Below the pieces are notes generated by a model. The model saw only the letters and a list, made by a program, of their open reading frames with translations, was not told where the DNA came from and ran no database searches. Position numbers and translations under genes: made by a program. A stretch of 64,000 nt of DNA from positions 124,001 to 188,000 of the forward strand of contig JAQSDU010000020.1 of assembly GCA_029946065.1 (NCBI GenBank), read 5' to 3'. Positions within the stretch are counted from its first letter, which is position 1; each line of letters starts with the position of its first letter. The DNA comes from Flavobacterium sp. (GTDB taxonomy: Bacteria; Bacteroidota; Bacteroidia; Flavobacteriales; Flavobacteriaceae). This document shows, piece by piece, positions 18,399 to 27,697 of the stretch.

Positions 18399-19220
18399 TT
18401 ATCCTAAAGCAACTCTTTTAAATCCTGTAACTGTAAGACCACCATCAACAGATTTGATATAAGCAGCAACGCTCATCGATCCATCTTTAATATAGTCTTG
18501 GTTTACAAGTGTATTGTCTTTAAAGAAACGGCCTAATTTACCTTTAGCGATGTTTTCGATCATGGCTTCCGGTTTGCCTTCTTGACGCAAAATATCTTTT
18601 GCAATTTCGATTTCTTTTGCAACAGTTTCTGAATCAACACCGGCTTCGTCTAAAGCGATTGGTGCCATTGCAGCAGCTTGCATTGCAACGTTTTTAGCAG
18701 CTTCTTCAGCACCGTCAACATTTGCAGAAAGTGCTACTAAAGTTGCGATTTTTCCTGAGTGGATATAAGAACCAACGAAAGCACCTTTCAATTTCTCGAA
18801 AGAGTTTACTTCGATTTTTTCTCCGATAACGCCAGTTTGCTCGATTAGTTTATCAGCAACAGTGATACCGTTAAAATCGGCAGCAAGGAAAGCTTCTCTG
18901 TTGTCAAATTGCATAGCAAGATTAGCCAATTCTGTAGCCAATTTTACGAAGCCTTCGTTTTTACCAACAAAGTCAGTTTCACAGTTCAAAGTGATTGCAA
19001 CACCTTCAGTTTTGTCAGCATTTACAACGGCAACAGCAGCACCTTCAGTGTTTTCACGGTCTGAACGGTTAGCGGCTACTTTTTGTCCTTTTTTGCGTAG
19101 GTTTTCGATAGCAAGATCAAAATCACCGTCGGCTTCAACAAGTGCTTTCTTGCAGTCCATCATTCCTGCACCTGTGATTGTTCTTAATTTATTTACGTCT
19201 GCAGCAGTTATAGTTGCCAT
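18399..19220 (-). CDS. tsf: Translation elongation factor Ts
   Basis: MATITAADVNKLRTITGAGMMDCKKALVEADGDFDLAIENLRKKGQK. Confidence 0.98.
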   Translation of the reverse strand: MATITAADVNKLRTITGAGMMDCKKALVEADGDFDLAIENLRKKGQKVAANRSDRENTEGAAVAVVNADKTEGVAITLNCETDFVGKNEGFVKLATELANLAMQFDNREAFLAADFNGITVADKLIEQTGVIGEKIEVNSFEKLKGAFVGSYIHSGKIATLVALSANVDGAEEAAKNVAMQAAAMAPIALDEAGVDSETVAKEIEIAKDILRQEGKPEAMIENIAKGKLGRFFKDNTLVNQDYIKDGSMSVAAYIKSVDGGLTVTGFKRVALG

Positions 19221-19261
19221 TTTGTTTATATTTTTAAGATTATAATTTAGTGTAAAAAAAG

Positions 19262-19357
19262 AAATTCCAAACTTCAAATTCCAAATTCCAGTTTTATCAA
19301 ATCAATAAATTTTCGTTACTGACTTTTTTGGATTTTGGAATTTAAATTTTGGAATTT
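19262..19357. repeat. Long imperfect inverted repeat between rpsB and tsf (19262-19289 / 19330-19357, 25/28)
   Basis: aaattccaaacttcaaattccaaattcc ... ggattttggaatttaaattttggaattt. Confidence 0.85.
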
Positions 19358-19368
19358 AATATGATAAT

Positions 19369-20220
19369 TTATTCTTCAGTTGTAGCGTCGGCTTCAGGAG
19401 CAGCTTCTACTTCTGCCTCAACAGCAGGAGCTTCTTCTACAGCAGGAGCAGCAACTTCAGCTACAGGAGCCGGAGCAGCAATAACTTCGTCAGCTTCTTC
19501 CATTCCTTCAACATCACCTTCTTTATCAGAAGTTCTGTTAGAAAGACCGTCGATAACTGCGGCAGTTACTAAAGATAAAATTTTATCGATTGATTTCGAA
19601 GCATCATCATTTGCAGGGATTACATAGTCAACTTCACGTGGATCGGAGTTGGTATCAACCATTGCGAAAACCGGAATGTTTAATTTTTGAGCTTCTTTAA
19701 CAGCGATGTGTTCAGCTTTGATATCTACAACGAAAAGCGCAGCAGGTAGTCTTGACATATCAGCGATAGAACCTAAGTTCTTCTCTAATTTTGCACGCAA
19801 ACGGTCAACTTGCAAACGCTCTTTTTTGGAAAGTGTCATGAAAGTTCCGTCTTTCTTCATCCTGTCGATAGTGGCCATTTTTTTAACGGCTTTACGGATA
19901 GTAACGAAGTTGGTCAACATTCCGCCAGGCCATCTTTCAGTGATGTAAGGCATGTTGGCGGCTGCTGCTTTTTCAGCGACAATGTCTTTAGCTTGTTTTT
20001 TTGTAGCTACGAATAAAATCTTTCTGCCTGAAGCAGCGATTTTTTTAAGGGCGTCATTAGCCTCTTCGATTTTAGCTGCAGTTTTGTACAGGTTGATAAT
20101 GTGAATGCCATTACGCTCCATGTAGATGTAAGGGGCCATGTTTGGATCCCATTTTCTGGTCATGTGTCCGAAGTGAACACCGGCTTCCAGTAAGTCTTTA
20201 ACTTCTATTTTGTTTGCCAT
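19369..20220 (-). CDS. rpsB: 30S ribosomal protein S2
   Basis: MANKIEVKDLLEAGVHFGHMTRKWDPNMAPYIYMERNGIHIINL; Ala/Glu-rich C-terminal tail. Confidence 0.98.
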   Translation of the reverse strand: MANKIEVKDLLEAGVHFGHMTRKWDPNMAPYIYMERNGIHIINLYKTAAKIEEANDALKKIAASGRKILFVATKKQAKDIVAEKAAAANMPYITERWPGGMLTNFVTIRKAVKKMATIDRMKKDGTFMTLSKKERLQVDRLRAKLEKNLGSIADMSRLPAALFVVDIKAEHIAVKEAQKLNIPVFAMVDTNSDPREVDYVIPANDDASKSIDKILSLVTAAVIDGLSNRTSDKEGDVEGMEEADEVIAAPAPVAEVAAPAVEEAPAVEAEVEAAPEADATTEE

Positions 20221-20406
20221 TTTGTAATAGTTTACGTTCTGTTAATTAGCAATGTTTCTGTCGGCTTCAGGCAATAAGCTTTAAGCTTTAGACTTCATTT
20301 AGATGCTAAACTAATTTCCTGCCTCGGCGGGAATAGTAACAATAACTCTGTTTTTAATAATTGAATGAACATTGTGTCCTGTACCAATTGTACAAGACAG
20401 GTAATA

Positions 20407-20793
20407 TTAACGTTTCGAGAATTGGAATCTCTTACGGGCTTTTTTCTGACCGAATTTTTTACGTTCAACCATTCTTGGATCCCTTGTCAATAAACCTTCT
20501 GGTTTCAGGATGGCTCTGTTTCCTTCGCCAACTTCACACATTGCTCTTGCCAAAGCCATTCTCACAGCTTCTGCTTGTCCTGTTGAACCACCTCCGTAAA
20601 CGTTTACTTTTACGTCAAAGTTGTTTACATTTTCTGTCATAGACATTGGTTGTAAAACTTTGTACTGTAAAGTTGCAGTTGGAAAGTAAGTTGCAAATTC
20701 TTTTTTGTTAACGGTGATTTTACCTGTTCCTTCAGAAACATACACACGTGCAACAGCGGTTTTTCTTCTACCGATTTTGTGGATGATTGCCAT
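20407..20793 (-). CDS. rpsI: 30S ribosomal protein S9
   Basis: IGRRKTAVARVYVSEGTGKITVNKK...RKKFGQKKARKRFQFSKR. Confidence 0.98.
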   Translation of the reverse strand: MAIIHKIGRRKTAVARVYVSEGTGKITVNKKEFATYFPTATLQYKVLQPMSMTENVNNFDVKVNVYGGGSTGQAEAVRMALARAMCEVGEGNRAILKPEGLLTRDPRMVERKKFGQKKARKRFQFSKR

Positions 20794-21248
20794 TACTTAA
20801 GATCGTTTAGGTTAACAGTTCTAGGTTTTTGAGCGCCTTGTTTGTGCTCTGCTCCTACAACAACATTTAAATTTCTGAAAAGTTCTGCTCCTAATTTGTT
20901 TTTAGGTAACATTCCTTTTACAGCTTTCTCTACTAGTGATGCAGGGTTTTTCGCCTGTAAAACTTTAGCGGTTAAAGTTCTTTGTCCTCCTGGGTAGCCT
21001 GTGTGACGCATGTAGATCTTGTCGTCCATTTTAGTACCTGTAAGGTTGATTTTCTCTGAGTTGATAACGATCACGTTATCTCCGCAGTCGACGTGTGGTG
21101 TATAACTCGGCTTGTACTTACCTCTCAAAATCATTGCGACTTTTGAAGCAAGACGTCCTAAGTTATGACCTTCGGCATCAACAATGATCCACTCTTTTTG
21201 TACGGTGGCTTTGCTTGCTGATTGTGTCTTGTAGCTTAATGCGTCCAT
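20793..21248 (-). CDS. rplM: 50S ribosomal protein L13
   Basis: WIIVDAEGHNLGRLASKVAMILRGKYKPSYTPHVDCGDNVIVINSEK. Confidence 0.98.
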   Translation of the reverse strand: MDALSYKTQSASKATVQKEWIIVDAEGHNLGRLASKVAMILRGKYKPSYTPHVDCGDNVIVINSEKINLTGTKMDDKIYMRHTGYPGGQRTLTAKVLQAKNPASLVEKAVKGMLPKNKLGAELFRNLNVVVGAEHKQGAQKPRTVNLNDLK

Positions 21249-21291
21249 AATATAATTTAAATTAAACATTCCGTCCCCAATAAAGGGGTTG

Positions 21292-21299
21292 CAAAAGTA
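21292..21299 (-). promoter_or_regulatory. -7 element for rplM
   Basis: Minus strand TACTTTTG. Confidence 0.55.
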
Positions 21300-21452
21300 C
21301 AAATAAATATTTTAAATCCAAACCCGAATAAAAAATTCTTTTACATTGATTGTCAGATAGAAAAAGATCGCTTCGCACAAGACCATTTTGCTGAAAGTGT
21401 AATACTATATATTGTATTTTAAACATCAACCCCAGAACCCAATCTAATACCA

Positions 21453-21488
21453 TAAAAAAAGCCACCTTAATTAAAAGATGGCTTTTTT
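21453..21488. terminator. Hairpin with A/T tracts, terminator downstream of the ferritin-like genes
   Basis: aaaaaaagccaccttaattaaaagatggctttttt. Confidence 0.8.
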
Positions 21489-21505
21489 ATAGCAATTTTT
21501 ATTTT

Positions 21506-22333
21506 TTATACAATAAATATATTTGCGATATCAACAGCTTTCTGAGTGGTGATTGGCTCATCATAGGCTTCGCTTCCCGCTATGGCCGGAATTGTCGGGC
21601 CCGCTGAACCATTGCTTACAGAAGCGGTGTTGAAGCCTGCCTGCGTAGTCACTTCCTCTCCGTCATAAACTGGTTGGGTTTCGGGTGGCATTCCTGCGCC
21701 TCTTATATTTCCGGAGATCCAACCTTTCAATCCACGCAATCTTCTTACCTCAGATGCGTGACGGGCCTCAACAGAGTGAATCTGTAAAGCGGCAGTCAAT
21801 AAATCCGGACTTCCAATTAAATTACCAGCTTGTCCTTTATAAGCCCTTACTCCTGTATCTTCGAAAGCTTGCGCCAACGCAAGGAATTCCTGATAATTTC
21901 CGAAAGGATCGAATGCACCACCAACAGTAAAGTCGAAAGTTGGTTTTGGAACAAAATTAGCGCTTCCTAAACCAGCAATGAGAAAATCAACGTGATCGTT
22001 TTCATGCTGTGCGATTTGTTGGAATACTTTTAAATCACGGCCGCCATTTTCTGAAGCCGGAATTACGCCTGAATCCAGTGCCATATTATAAAATTCTTTT
22101 TCAAGATATTCTAATGTCAATGCCAATTGCAGTGCGCCGATTGCTGTTGATGGCGGTGGTGTAATATCATTGGCAAAAGCTTTATTGCTTAATGCAGACA
22201 ATCCGAACGGAACAGTTGCCAAAGCCAAACCTTTACCGATGGTGCCGAACTGGCCCAAACTTTTTCTTCTGTCGCCTGTACTGTTAAGGAATTTCTCGTC
22301 AGTAAACGACTCTATAAATTTTAATAGATTCAT
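21506..22333 (-). CDS. Ferritin-like domain-containing protein
   Basis: ALQLALTLEYLEKEFYNMALDSG...VFQQIAQHENDHVDFLIAGLG...QIHSVEARHASEVRRLRG. Confidence 0.9.
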   Translation of the reverse strand: MNLLKFIESFTDEKFLNSTGDRRKSLGQFGTIGKGLALATVPFGLSALSNKAFANDITPPPSTAIGALQLALTLEYLEKEFYNMALDSGVIPASENGGRDLKVFQQIAQHENDHVDFLIAGLGSANFVPKPTFDFTVGGAFDPFGNYQEFLALAQAFEDTGVRAYKGQAGNLIGSPDLLTAALQIHSVEARHASEVRRLRGLKGWISGNIRGAGMPPETQPVYDGEEVTTQAGFNTASVSNGSAGPTIPAIAGSEAYDEPITTQKAVDIANIFIV

Positions 22334-22346
22334 GATTTCAGGGGAT

Positions 22347-23105
22347 TTAAGTTAAATATATGGCTGTGAATTCGGTTGTGATGAAAGGATCTGCGATCTG
22401 GATGATTTGAGCCGGAGTTTTAGCCTGATCAAGTCCGTTAGACGCACTTACAACATCATCACCTGCGAAATCTTTCGAATTCGGGTTGATCAAGCTCCTG
22501 ATTGCTGATGCGTGTCTTGCTTCTACAGAAACAATTTTCCCTGCAAGGACAAGATAATCCGGGCTGGTGATTAATTTCCCTGCCCCATTATAAGCAGCTA
22601 CTCCTGTATCTTCCAGCGCTTTTGCCGTATTGAGCACAGAAAGGCGGTCGGAAAAATTTACTGTCGTATAGCTGAAAGCCAGATTCGGCAAAAGGTGCGC
22701 GCTTACATCCTGATTAGCGGCTGTCAATGCCCCACTGATTGCTGCTTTGAAAAATTCACGGTGGATGACCTCGTGGTTATACAAATCTGTTAAAACCGCT
22801 TTCTCTTCGGTGCTAAAAAGTGTACCAAAATTATTCAGGTTGACCACCTTTGTATAAAAATCGGCTTCAAGCTGTTCCAATGCATACGCATAGGTGAGCA
22901 CGCCAAGATCGCCACCTCCTAAATCGAACTTTCCGTTCCTGATACCCGGAAGTGAATTAGCGGGATTGGTACTCGTGCTGTCATCGTCATTACAACCGGC
23001 TAATAACAATCCTGTGCCTGCCAATGTGAGCCCGCTGATTTTCAAGAAATTCCTTCGGCTGGCGTGTGAAGATTTTACCTCCTGAACTTTAACTGTGTTT
23101 TTCAT
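22347..23105 (-). CDS. Ferritin-like domain-containing protein with twin-Arg/lipobox N-terminus
   Basis: SRRNFLKISGLTLAGTGLLLAGCNDDD; AYALEQLEADFYTKV...HEVIHREFFKAAI...SVEARHASAIRSL. Confidence 0.9.
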   Translation of the reverse strand: MKNTVKVQEVKSSHASRRNFLKISGLTLAGTGLLLAGCNDDDSTSTNPANSLPGIRNGKFDLGGGDLGVLTYAYALEQLEADFYTKVVNLNNFGTLFSTEEKAVLTDLYNHEVIHREFFKAAISGALTAANQDVSAHLLPNLAFSYTTVNFSDRLSVLNTAKALEDTGVAAYNGAGKLITSPDYLVLAGKIVSVEARHASAIRSLINPNSKDFAGDDVVSASNGLDQAKTPAQIIQIADPFITTEFTAIYLT

Positions 23106-23297
23106 AATCTAACATTTAAAAAGGTTAATAATCTGCTGCCGTTTCTAATGATATAATGTTATATTTGTGTTTGAGAATCATATCATCAAACCGGCAAAGA
23201 AATAGATAATCATACGAGTCTATTGGTTCTATTTATTTTGGTTTTGTAAAATTGGTTCTATTTCCCGCAGATTGTATTACAACATTTCCGCAATGTG

Positions 23298-23314
23298 TTG
23301 TACAATTTGTACAA
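23298..23314. promoter_or_regulatory. Tandem palindromes TTGTACAA-T-TTGTACAA, candidate operator
   Basis: Two 8-bp perfect palindromes spaced 9 bp start to start, 29 bp upstream of the LacI-type gene. Confidence 0.45.
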
Positions 23315-23342
23315 AATGTAAAATTTCATAACTACTCATCCG

Positions 23343-24362
23343 ATGAAAGAAAAAGCCACGTTAAAGCAAATAGCCAAGGAGTTAAATGTATCAGTATCAA
23401 CTGTTTCTAAAGCCCTTAACGACAGTCCTGAAATCAGCGAACCAACAAAAATCAAAATTCAGGAATTTGCCAAACTCAAAAATTACAAGCCAAATATCAT
23501 CGGGCTCAACCTAAAAAATCGCAAAACCAAAACCATCGGTGTTATTATACCTAATATATTGAATCCATTTTTCGCTAAAGTTTTCAGCGGTATCGAAAAG
23601 GTCGCCGAAGAAAAAGGATATAATGTTTTGACGTGCATTTCGAACGAATCGCTCGAAAAAGAAATTCACACTTTAGACATGCTAAGTAATGGAACGATTG
23701 ACGGTTTCATTCTTTCTGTTTCCGAAGAAGCGCAAAAACTAGGTGAATTCCAGCATTTCACAGATATTATCAACGACGGAACGCCAATCGTGATGTTCGA
23801 TCGTATTTCGGAACAGGTCGATTGCGATAAAGTAATTGTTGACGATTTCGATTCTGCGGTTTATGCAACAGAACATCTGATCAAAATTGGCTGTAAAAAT
23901 ATAGCACTGTTTTCTTCGATTGATAATTTGAGCGTGGGAAAACTCCGCGCCAAAGGTTACTTCAAAGCGTTAGAAAAAGCGGGTTATAAAGTAGATGAAA
24001 ACCTAATCGTACTTGCCGAGTCCGAAGAAGATTTCGATAAAAAAGCCCAAGCAGTTTTTAATGACAATAAATTCGATGGCGTTTTTGCATTCGATGAACA
24101 TACCTCGACGATGGCGATGAAATTTGCGATCAAAAAAGGTATTAAAATTCCAGAAGAACTTTCCGTGATTGGTTTTGCCGACGGCGTTTGGTCGCGCAGA
24201 ATGACGCCAAGTCTCTCTACCATCAGCCAACACGGCCCTGAAATAGGCGAAGCTGCCGCAAAATTATTGATCGACAATTTAGAAAGTAAAGAAGAATACG
24301 CATTCAAAACTACTGTAATTAAAACAGAATTAAGACAACGCGATTCGACCAGAAAACTATAA
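23343..24362 (+). CDS. LacI-family transcriptional regulator
   Basis: TLKQIAKELNVSVSTVSKALNDSPEISEPTKIKIQEFAKLKNYKPN. Confidence 0.96.
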   Translation: MKEKATLKQIAKELNVSVSTVSKALNDSPEISEPTKIKIQEFAKLKNYKPNIIGLNLKNRKTKTIGVIIPNILNPFFAKVFSGIEKVAEEKGYNVLTCISNESLEKEIHTLDMLSNGTIDGFILSVSEEAQKLGEFQHFTDIINDGTPIVMFDRISEQVDCDKVIVDDFDSAVYATEHLIKIGCKNIALFSSIDNLSVGKLRAKGYFKALEKAGYKVDENLIVLAESEEDFDKKAQAVFNDNKFDGVFAFDEHTSTMAMKFAIKKGIKIPEELSVIGFADGVWSRRMTPSLSTISQHGPEIGEAAAKLLIDNLESKEEYAFKTTVIKTELRQRDSTRKL

Positions 24363-25019
24363 ACGTTTAATACTGAAGATAAAATTCCTTTCAGCGAAGA
24401 CTTTTTTCTCCAGCAACAATTCAAAAGCCATCCCGTTTTTTAGCGCGATGGCTTTAATATTTTCGATAGCACAGTCTTCCGACAAAATCATTGCAACCAC
24501 AGTATTTTCGTTTGTAAATTTAGGAAGCTGAGAAAATAAACCTTCAAAATAGTCGAAATTTTCTCCGCAAAACCAAGCGTTTTCCGCAATAGAAGCTGGA
24601 TTTTTAGGATAATAAGGCGGATTGATGATAATGTAATCAAAAATTTTTCCGTTTAGATTTTGAAATAAATCGGATGAAATAATGTCTAAGACAACGCCAT
24701 TTTTAACAGCATTTTTTTCTAAAGCGTCTAATGCAATTTGGTTGATATCAGTCGCCGTTACTACAGCGCCTTTTTTAGCAGCCAATATTGAAATAACGCC
24801 ACAACCACAACCTAATTCTAGAAATCGCTTATTTTTTATGGGAAGATCCTCAATAAATTCCAACAATATTTTTGTGCTGAAAGTAAGAAATGGCGTAAAA
24901 ACGGTTGGTACGACCCATACTGAAATCGTTTTATAAGAATACAACCTTGGTTTTTTAAGGTAGATTTTATTCCCAGTTTTCAAAAAGGGATCAATAATTT
25001 TTTTTATAAGTTGCCTCAT
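24357..25019 (-). CDS. SAM-dependent methyltransferase (NPPY motif)
   Basis: FLELGCGCGVISILAAKKGAVVTATDI ... DYIIINPPYYPK. Confidence 0.88.
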   Translation of the reverse strand: MRQLIKKIIDPFLKTGNKIYLKKPRLYSYKTISVWVVPTVFTPFLTFSTKILLEFIEDLPIKNKRFLELGCGCGVISILAAKKGAVVTATDINQIALDALEKNAVKNGVVLDIISSDLFQNLNGKIFDYIIINPPYYPKNPASIAENAWFCGENFDYFEGLFSQLPKFTNENTVVAMILSEDCAIENIKAIALKNGMAFELLLEKKVFAERNFIFSIKRL

Positions 25020-26543
25020 TTATTCGGAATAAAAGCCTTCGATTTCTGGCTGCCGGTACTTCCAAATCTTATGCAAAGCCTTGATTTCATATGGATAATG
25101 GTATATGTTATTTTTATACCGAAGTCCAGAAACCATTTTCAAAAGCTGTCGCTTGTAACCACGGATCCTGAAATCGGAAACCGTTGGATAATAACCGTTG
25201 AGCACCGTTTCAAAATTGCGGATTGTATCAATCATATAAGGTTTAAGCCAAGGTGTAAGTGGATTTTTTCGCAAATCGAAATTTTCCCAACTCGGCGAAA
25301 TCCATTCTTCTAAAATTGAAGGAAATGAAAATCCAGCATCGAGAATCTGTTTGTAAAGATCAGAACCTTCCGTTGGCACCGGACTAAAAAGATAAATGAT
25401 AATTTCCGAATTGGGATTGATTTCCTTGATTTCCTTGATGAAATTGATGTCCCAAAGGATTTGGTCGTAAACTTCTTTTTCAGTCTTGGCGGGCATTCCG
25501 AGCACAAAAGACAATTCGGGAATGATATCGGCATTTTTCATCCGAAGCACAAAATCCTTGATCATTTGACCCGTTTGTGTACCACCTTTATTCATTTGTT
25601 TCAGAACGGCATCGTTACCGGTTTCGGCACCCAAAAAAATCATTTTACAACCCGCTTTTCGCATCAGTTTTAAGTCGGCATCAGAATACATGTTGATGGT
25701 ATCAATACGCCCTTCTCCCCAATAACTGATGTTGTCGTTCATGATCAATTCTGAAAATTCGAGCACCCGTTTTTTGGAAGTAAAAAAATTATTATCGTGA
25801 AATTCAACCGCATCGATGCCATACTTTTCCTTGAAATATTTCACATCTTCATAGATTCTTTCTGCAGACATGCCTTTCCATTTCGCATTAAAAATGGGAA
25901 CAACGGCACAAAAGGAACACGAAAACGGACAACCCATACTCGAATGGTACGAAAGGGTTTTGTTGCCCATAAATGTTTTTGCAAGATAATTTTCGACAGG
26001 ATAAAATGAATTGAGATAATCGTATGGAAATCTCGGCAGTGCATCTTGGTCTAATAGGGCTTCAACAGCCGTTTTTATGATTTCGCCTTTATCGTTTTTG
26101 AAAATCAGGTTTTTGATTAAGATAAGGCCATCGGTTGATTTTTCTTCGATAGCTTTTACGAGTTGCGGAAAAGTATTGTCGCCAGGACCGTTTATCACAT
26201 AATCAACAACATCCGAATTTAATGCAGTTTTGTATTGATTGGAAGCAAAATAGCCACCCCAAACCACAATCGTTTCAGGATATAACGCTTTTATTTTTTT
26301 AGTGTAAGGAATCGCCTGACGCAATTGCGGGCCCGGCATTACTGTCGAACCGAAGTATTTAAATGTACCGGTTTTCAGATAGTTTTCAATGGTTTGCCAT
26401 GGATCTTTTTCGAGATTGCCATCTACAAAAACATAGTCGTATTTTCCATGGATTGATGCGCCGACTTGTAAAATCGAATTTGGGATTCGGTGTTTGCCGT
26501 TGGCACTTCGAGGATTGAATAATATGATTTTGTTTTTGCCCAT
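25020..26543 (-). CDS. B12-binding-domain radical SAM protein
   Basis: N-terminal cobalamin-binding-like region; SSMGCPFSCSFCAVV (CxxxCxxC). Confidence 0.9.
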   Translation of the reverse strand: MGKNKIILFNPRSANGKHRIPNSILQVGASIHGKYDYVFVDGNLEKDPWQTIENYLKTGTFKYFGSTVMPGPQLRQAIPYTKKIKALYPETIVVWGGYFASNQYKTALNSDVVDYVINGPGDNTFPQLVKAIEEKSTDGLILIKNLIFKNDKGEIIKTAVEALLDQDALPRFPYDYLNSFYPVENYLAKTFMGNKTLSYHSSMGCPFSCSFCAVVPIFNAKWKGMSAERIYEDVKYFKEKYGIDAVEFHDNNFFTSKKRVLEFSELIMNDNISYWGEGRIDTINMYSDADLKLMRKAGCKMIFLGAETGNDAVLKQMNKGGTQTGQMIKDFVLRMKNADIIPELSFVLGMPAKTEKEVYDQILWDINFIKEIKEINPNSEIIIYLFSPVPTEGSDLYKQILDAGFSFPSILEEWISPSWENFDLRKNPLTPWLKPYMIDTIRNFETVLNGYYPTVSDFRIRGYKRQLLKMVSGLRYKNNIYHYPYEIKALHKIWKYRQPEIEGFYSE

Positions 26544-26545
26544 GA

Positions 26546-27625
26546 TTAAAACGCACTACAACAGCGACTGCAAGCGGGTAAAAATCCACCGGCGTTCCTA
26601 AGATCTTTTCTAAATTTACCAAAAGCGGAAGACGTCCAGACCTCTTTTAAAGATTCTGTATAAATATTACCGACTTTCAGATTATAACAACGGCCATGCG
26701 CAGGAATCGCCGAGCCATCAGACTTGATCATTATACTCGAAAAAACGGCTTCACATCTTTTGCCGATAATTACATCCGATTTGTGATAATAGGTTTCCAT
26801 ACTTTCGAGATTGGTCAGTTCTGGCGAAAAATATACTCGAAATGGATACTCCGACGCTTTAATGGCTTCGACTTGTTGCAACAATTTTGGTAAATCCATG
26901 TTGTTAAGGTTCACTTCATCCAGGTTTGATTCTGTTGCGGGATAAATATCGCCCCAAATCTTATTATGCGTGATGGCAATTGCCGGTTCTCCGAATTGGG
27001 TGTGCATAAAACCAATATCGGTTAAAGGTATATCTTTGAAATAATCAGCAAATTCTTTGAGACTGTCGGCATTCCATTCTGTAATAGCACTTACAATCGA
27101 AACTTTCGGATGATTTTCAAAAGTGAATAACTTCCGGATGCCTTCAAGCGCTTTTTGGAAAGATTTTGCGTTGCCACGAATCATATTATGGGTTTCTGTC
27201 AAGCCATCTAATGATACGAAAATCTCGCTCAACCCTGCTTTTACAAGCGCTTCAGCTTTATTAGGTAATAAAAGTGCATTGGTTGTAATAGCGGTATATA
27301 AATTTCTGTCACTTGCATATTGCACCGCTTTTACAATATGCGGATAAGCCAAAGGTTCCGTGAATGCAAAACCCAATTTGGCTTTTGGATAATATTTTTG
27401 GGTTTGATCGGCGATTTTTTCGAACAGTTCCATCGGCATGTTCAAGGGTGTCGTGCCAACAAGGTTTTTGGCGAAATTGGTCTCGAAATTTAAAGTTCCT
27501 ACATCGCACATCTTACAATGCAGATTGCAGGTATTATTGATGCCTAGAACAATCCACTCTGGTGAAAACAAGTAGTTTTCGGGAATAATTTTCTTGTTGG
27601 CATATTTTAGGACTCGTTCTACCAT
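26546..27625 (-). CDS. Radical SAM protein, SPASM-like C-terminus
   Basis: NNTCNLHCKMCDVG (CxxxCxxC); C-terminal CEAV...HGRCYNLKVGNIYTESLKEVW...CSRCC. Confidence 0.9.
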   Translation of the reverse strand: MVERVLKYANKKIIPENYLFSPEWIVLGINNTCNLHCKMCDVGTLNFETNFAKNLVGTTPLNMPMELFEKIADQTQKYYPKAKLGFAFTEPLAYPHIVKAVQYASDRNLYTAITTNALLLPNKAEALVKAGLSEIFVSLDGLTETHNMIRGNAKSFQKALEGIRKLFTFENHPKVSIVSAITEWNADSLKEFADYFKDIPLTDIGFMHTQFGEPAIAITHNKIWGDIYPATESNLDEVNLNNMDLPKLLQQVEAIKASEYPFRVYFSPELTNLESMETYYHKSDVIIGKRCEAVFSSIMIKSDGSAIPAHGRCYNLKVGNIYTESLKEVWTSSAFGKFRKDLRNAGGFLPACSRCCSAF

Positions 27626-27660
27626 TACTGCTTTTTCAGATTAAAATGCTATGTGATAAA

Positions 27661-27668
27661 CAAAAGTA
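27661..27668 (-). promoter_or_regulatory. -7 element for the minus-strand radical SAM operon
   Basis: Minus strand TACTTTTG. Confidence 0.5.
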
Positions 27669-27688
27669 GGCATTTTAAATATTTTTTC

Positions 27689-27696
27689 TAATTTTG
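27689..27696 (+). promoter_or_regulatory. -7 element abutting the start of the 27698 glycosyltransferase gene
   Basis: TAATTTTG followed by aATGATG. Confidence 0.5.
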
Positions 27697-27697
27697 A

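Noticed and set aside
20376-20398. Inverted repeat gtcctgtac-caatt-gtacaagac between rpsB and rpsI as a regulatory leader or terminator
   Set aside because: 8/9 match but no U-tract, and no recognised ribosomal-leader consensus; insufficient support
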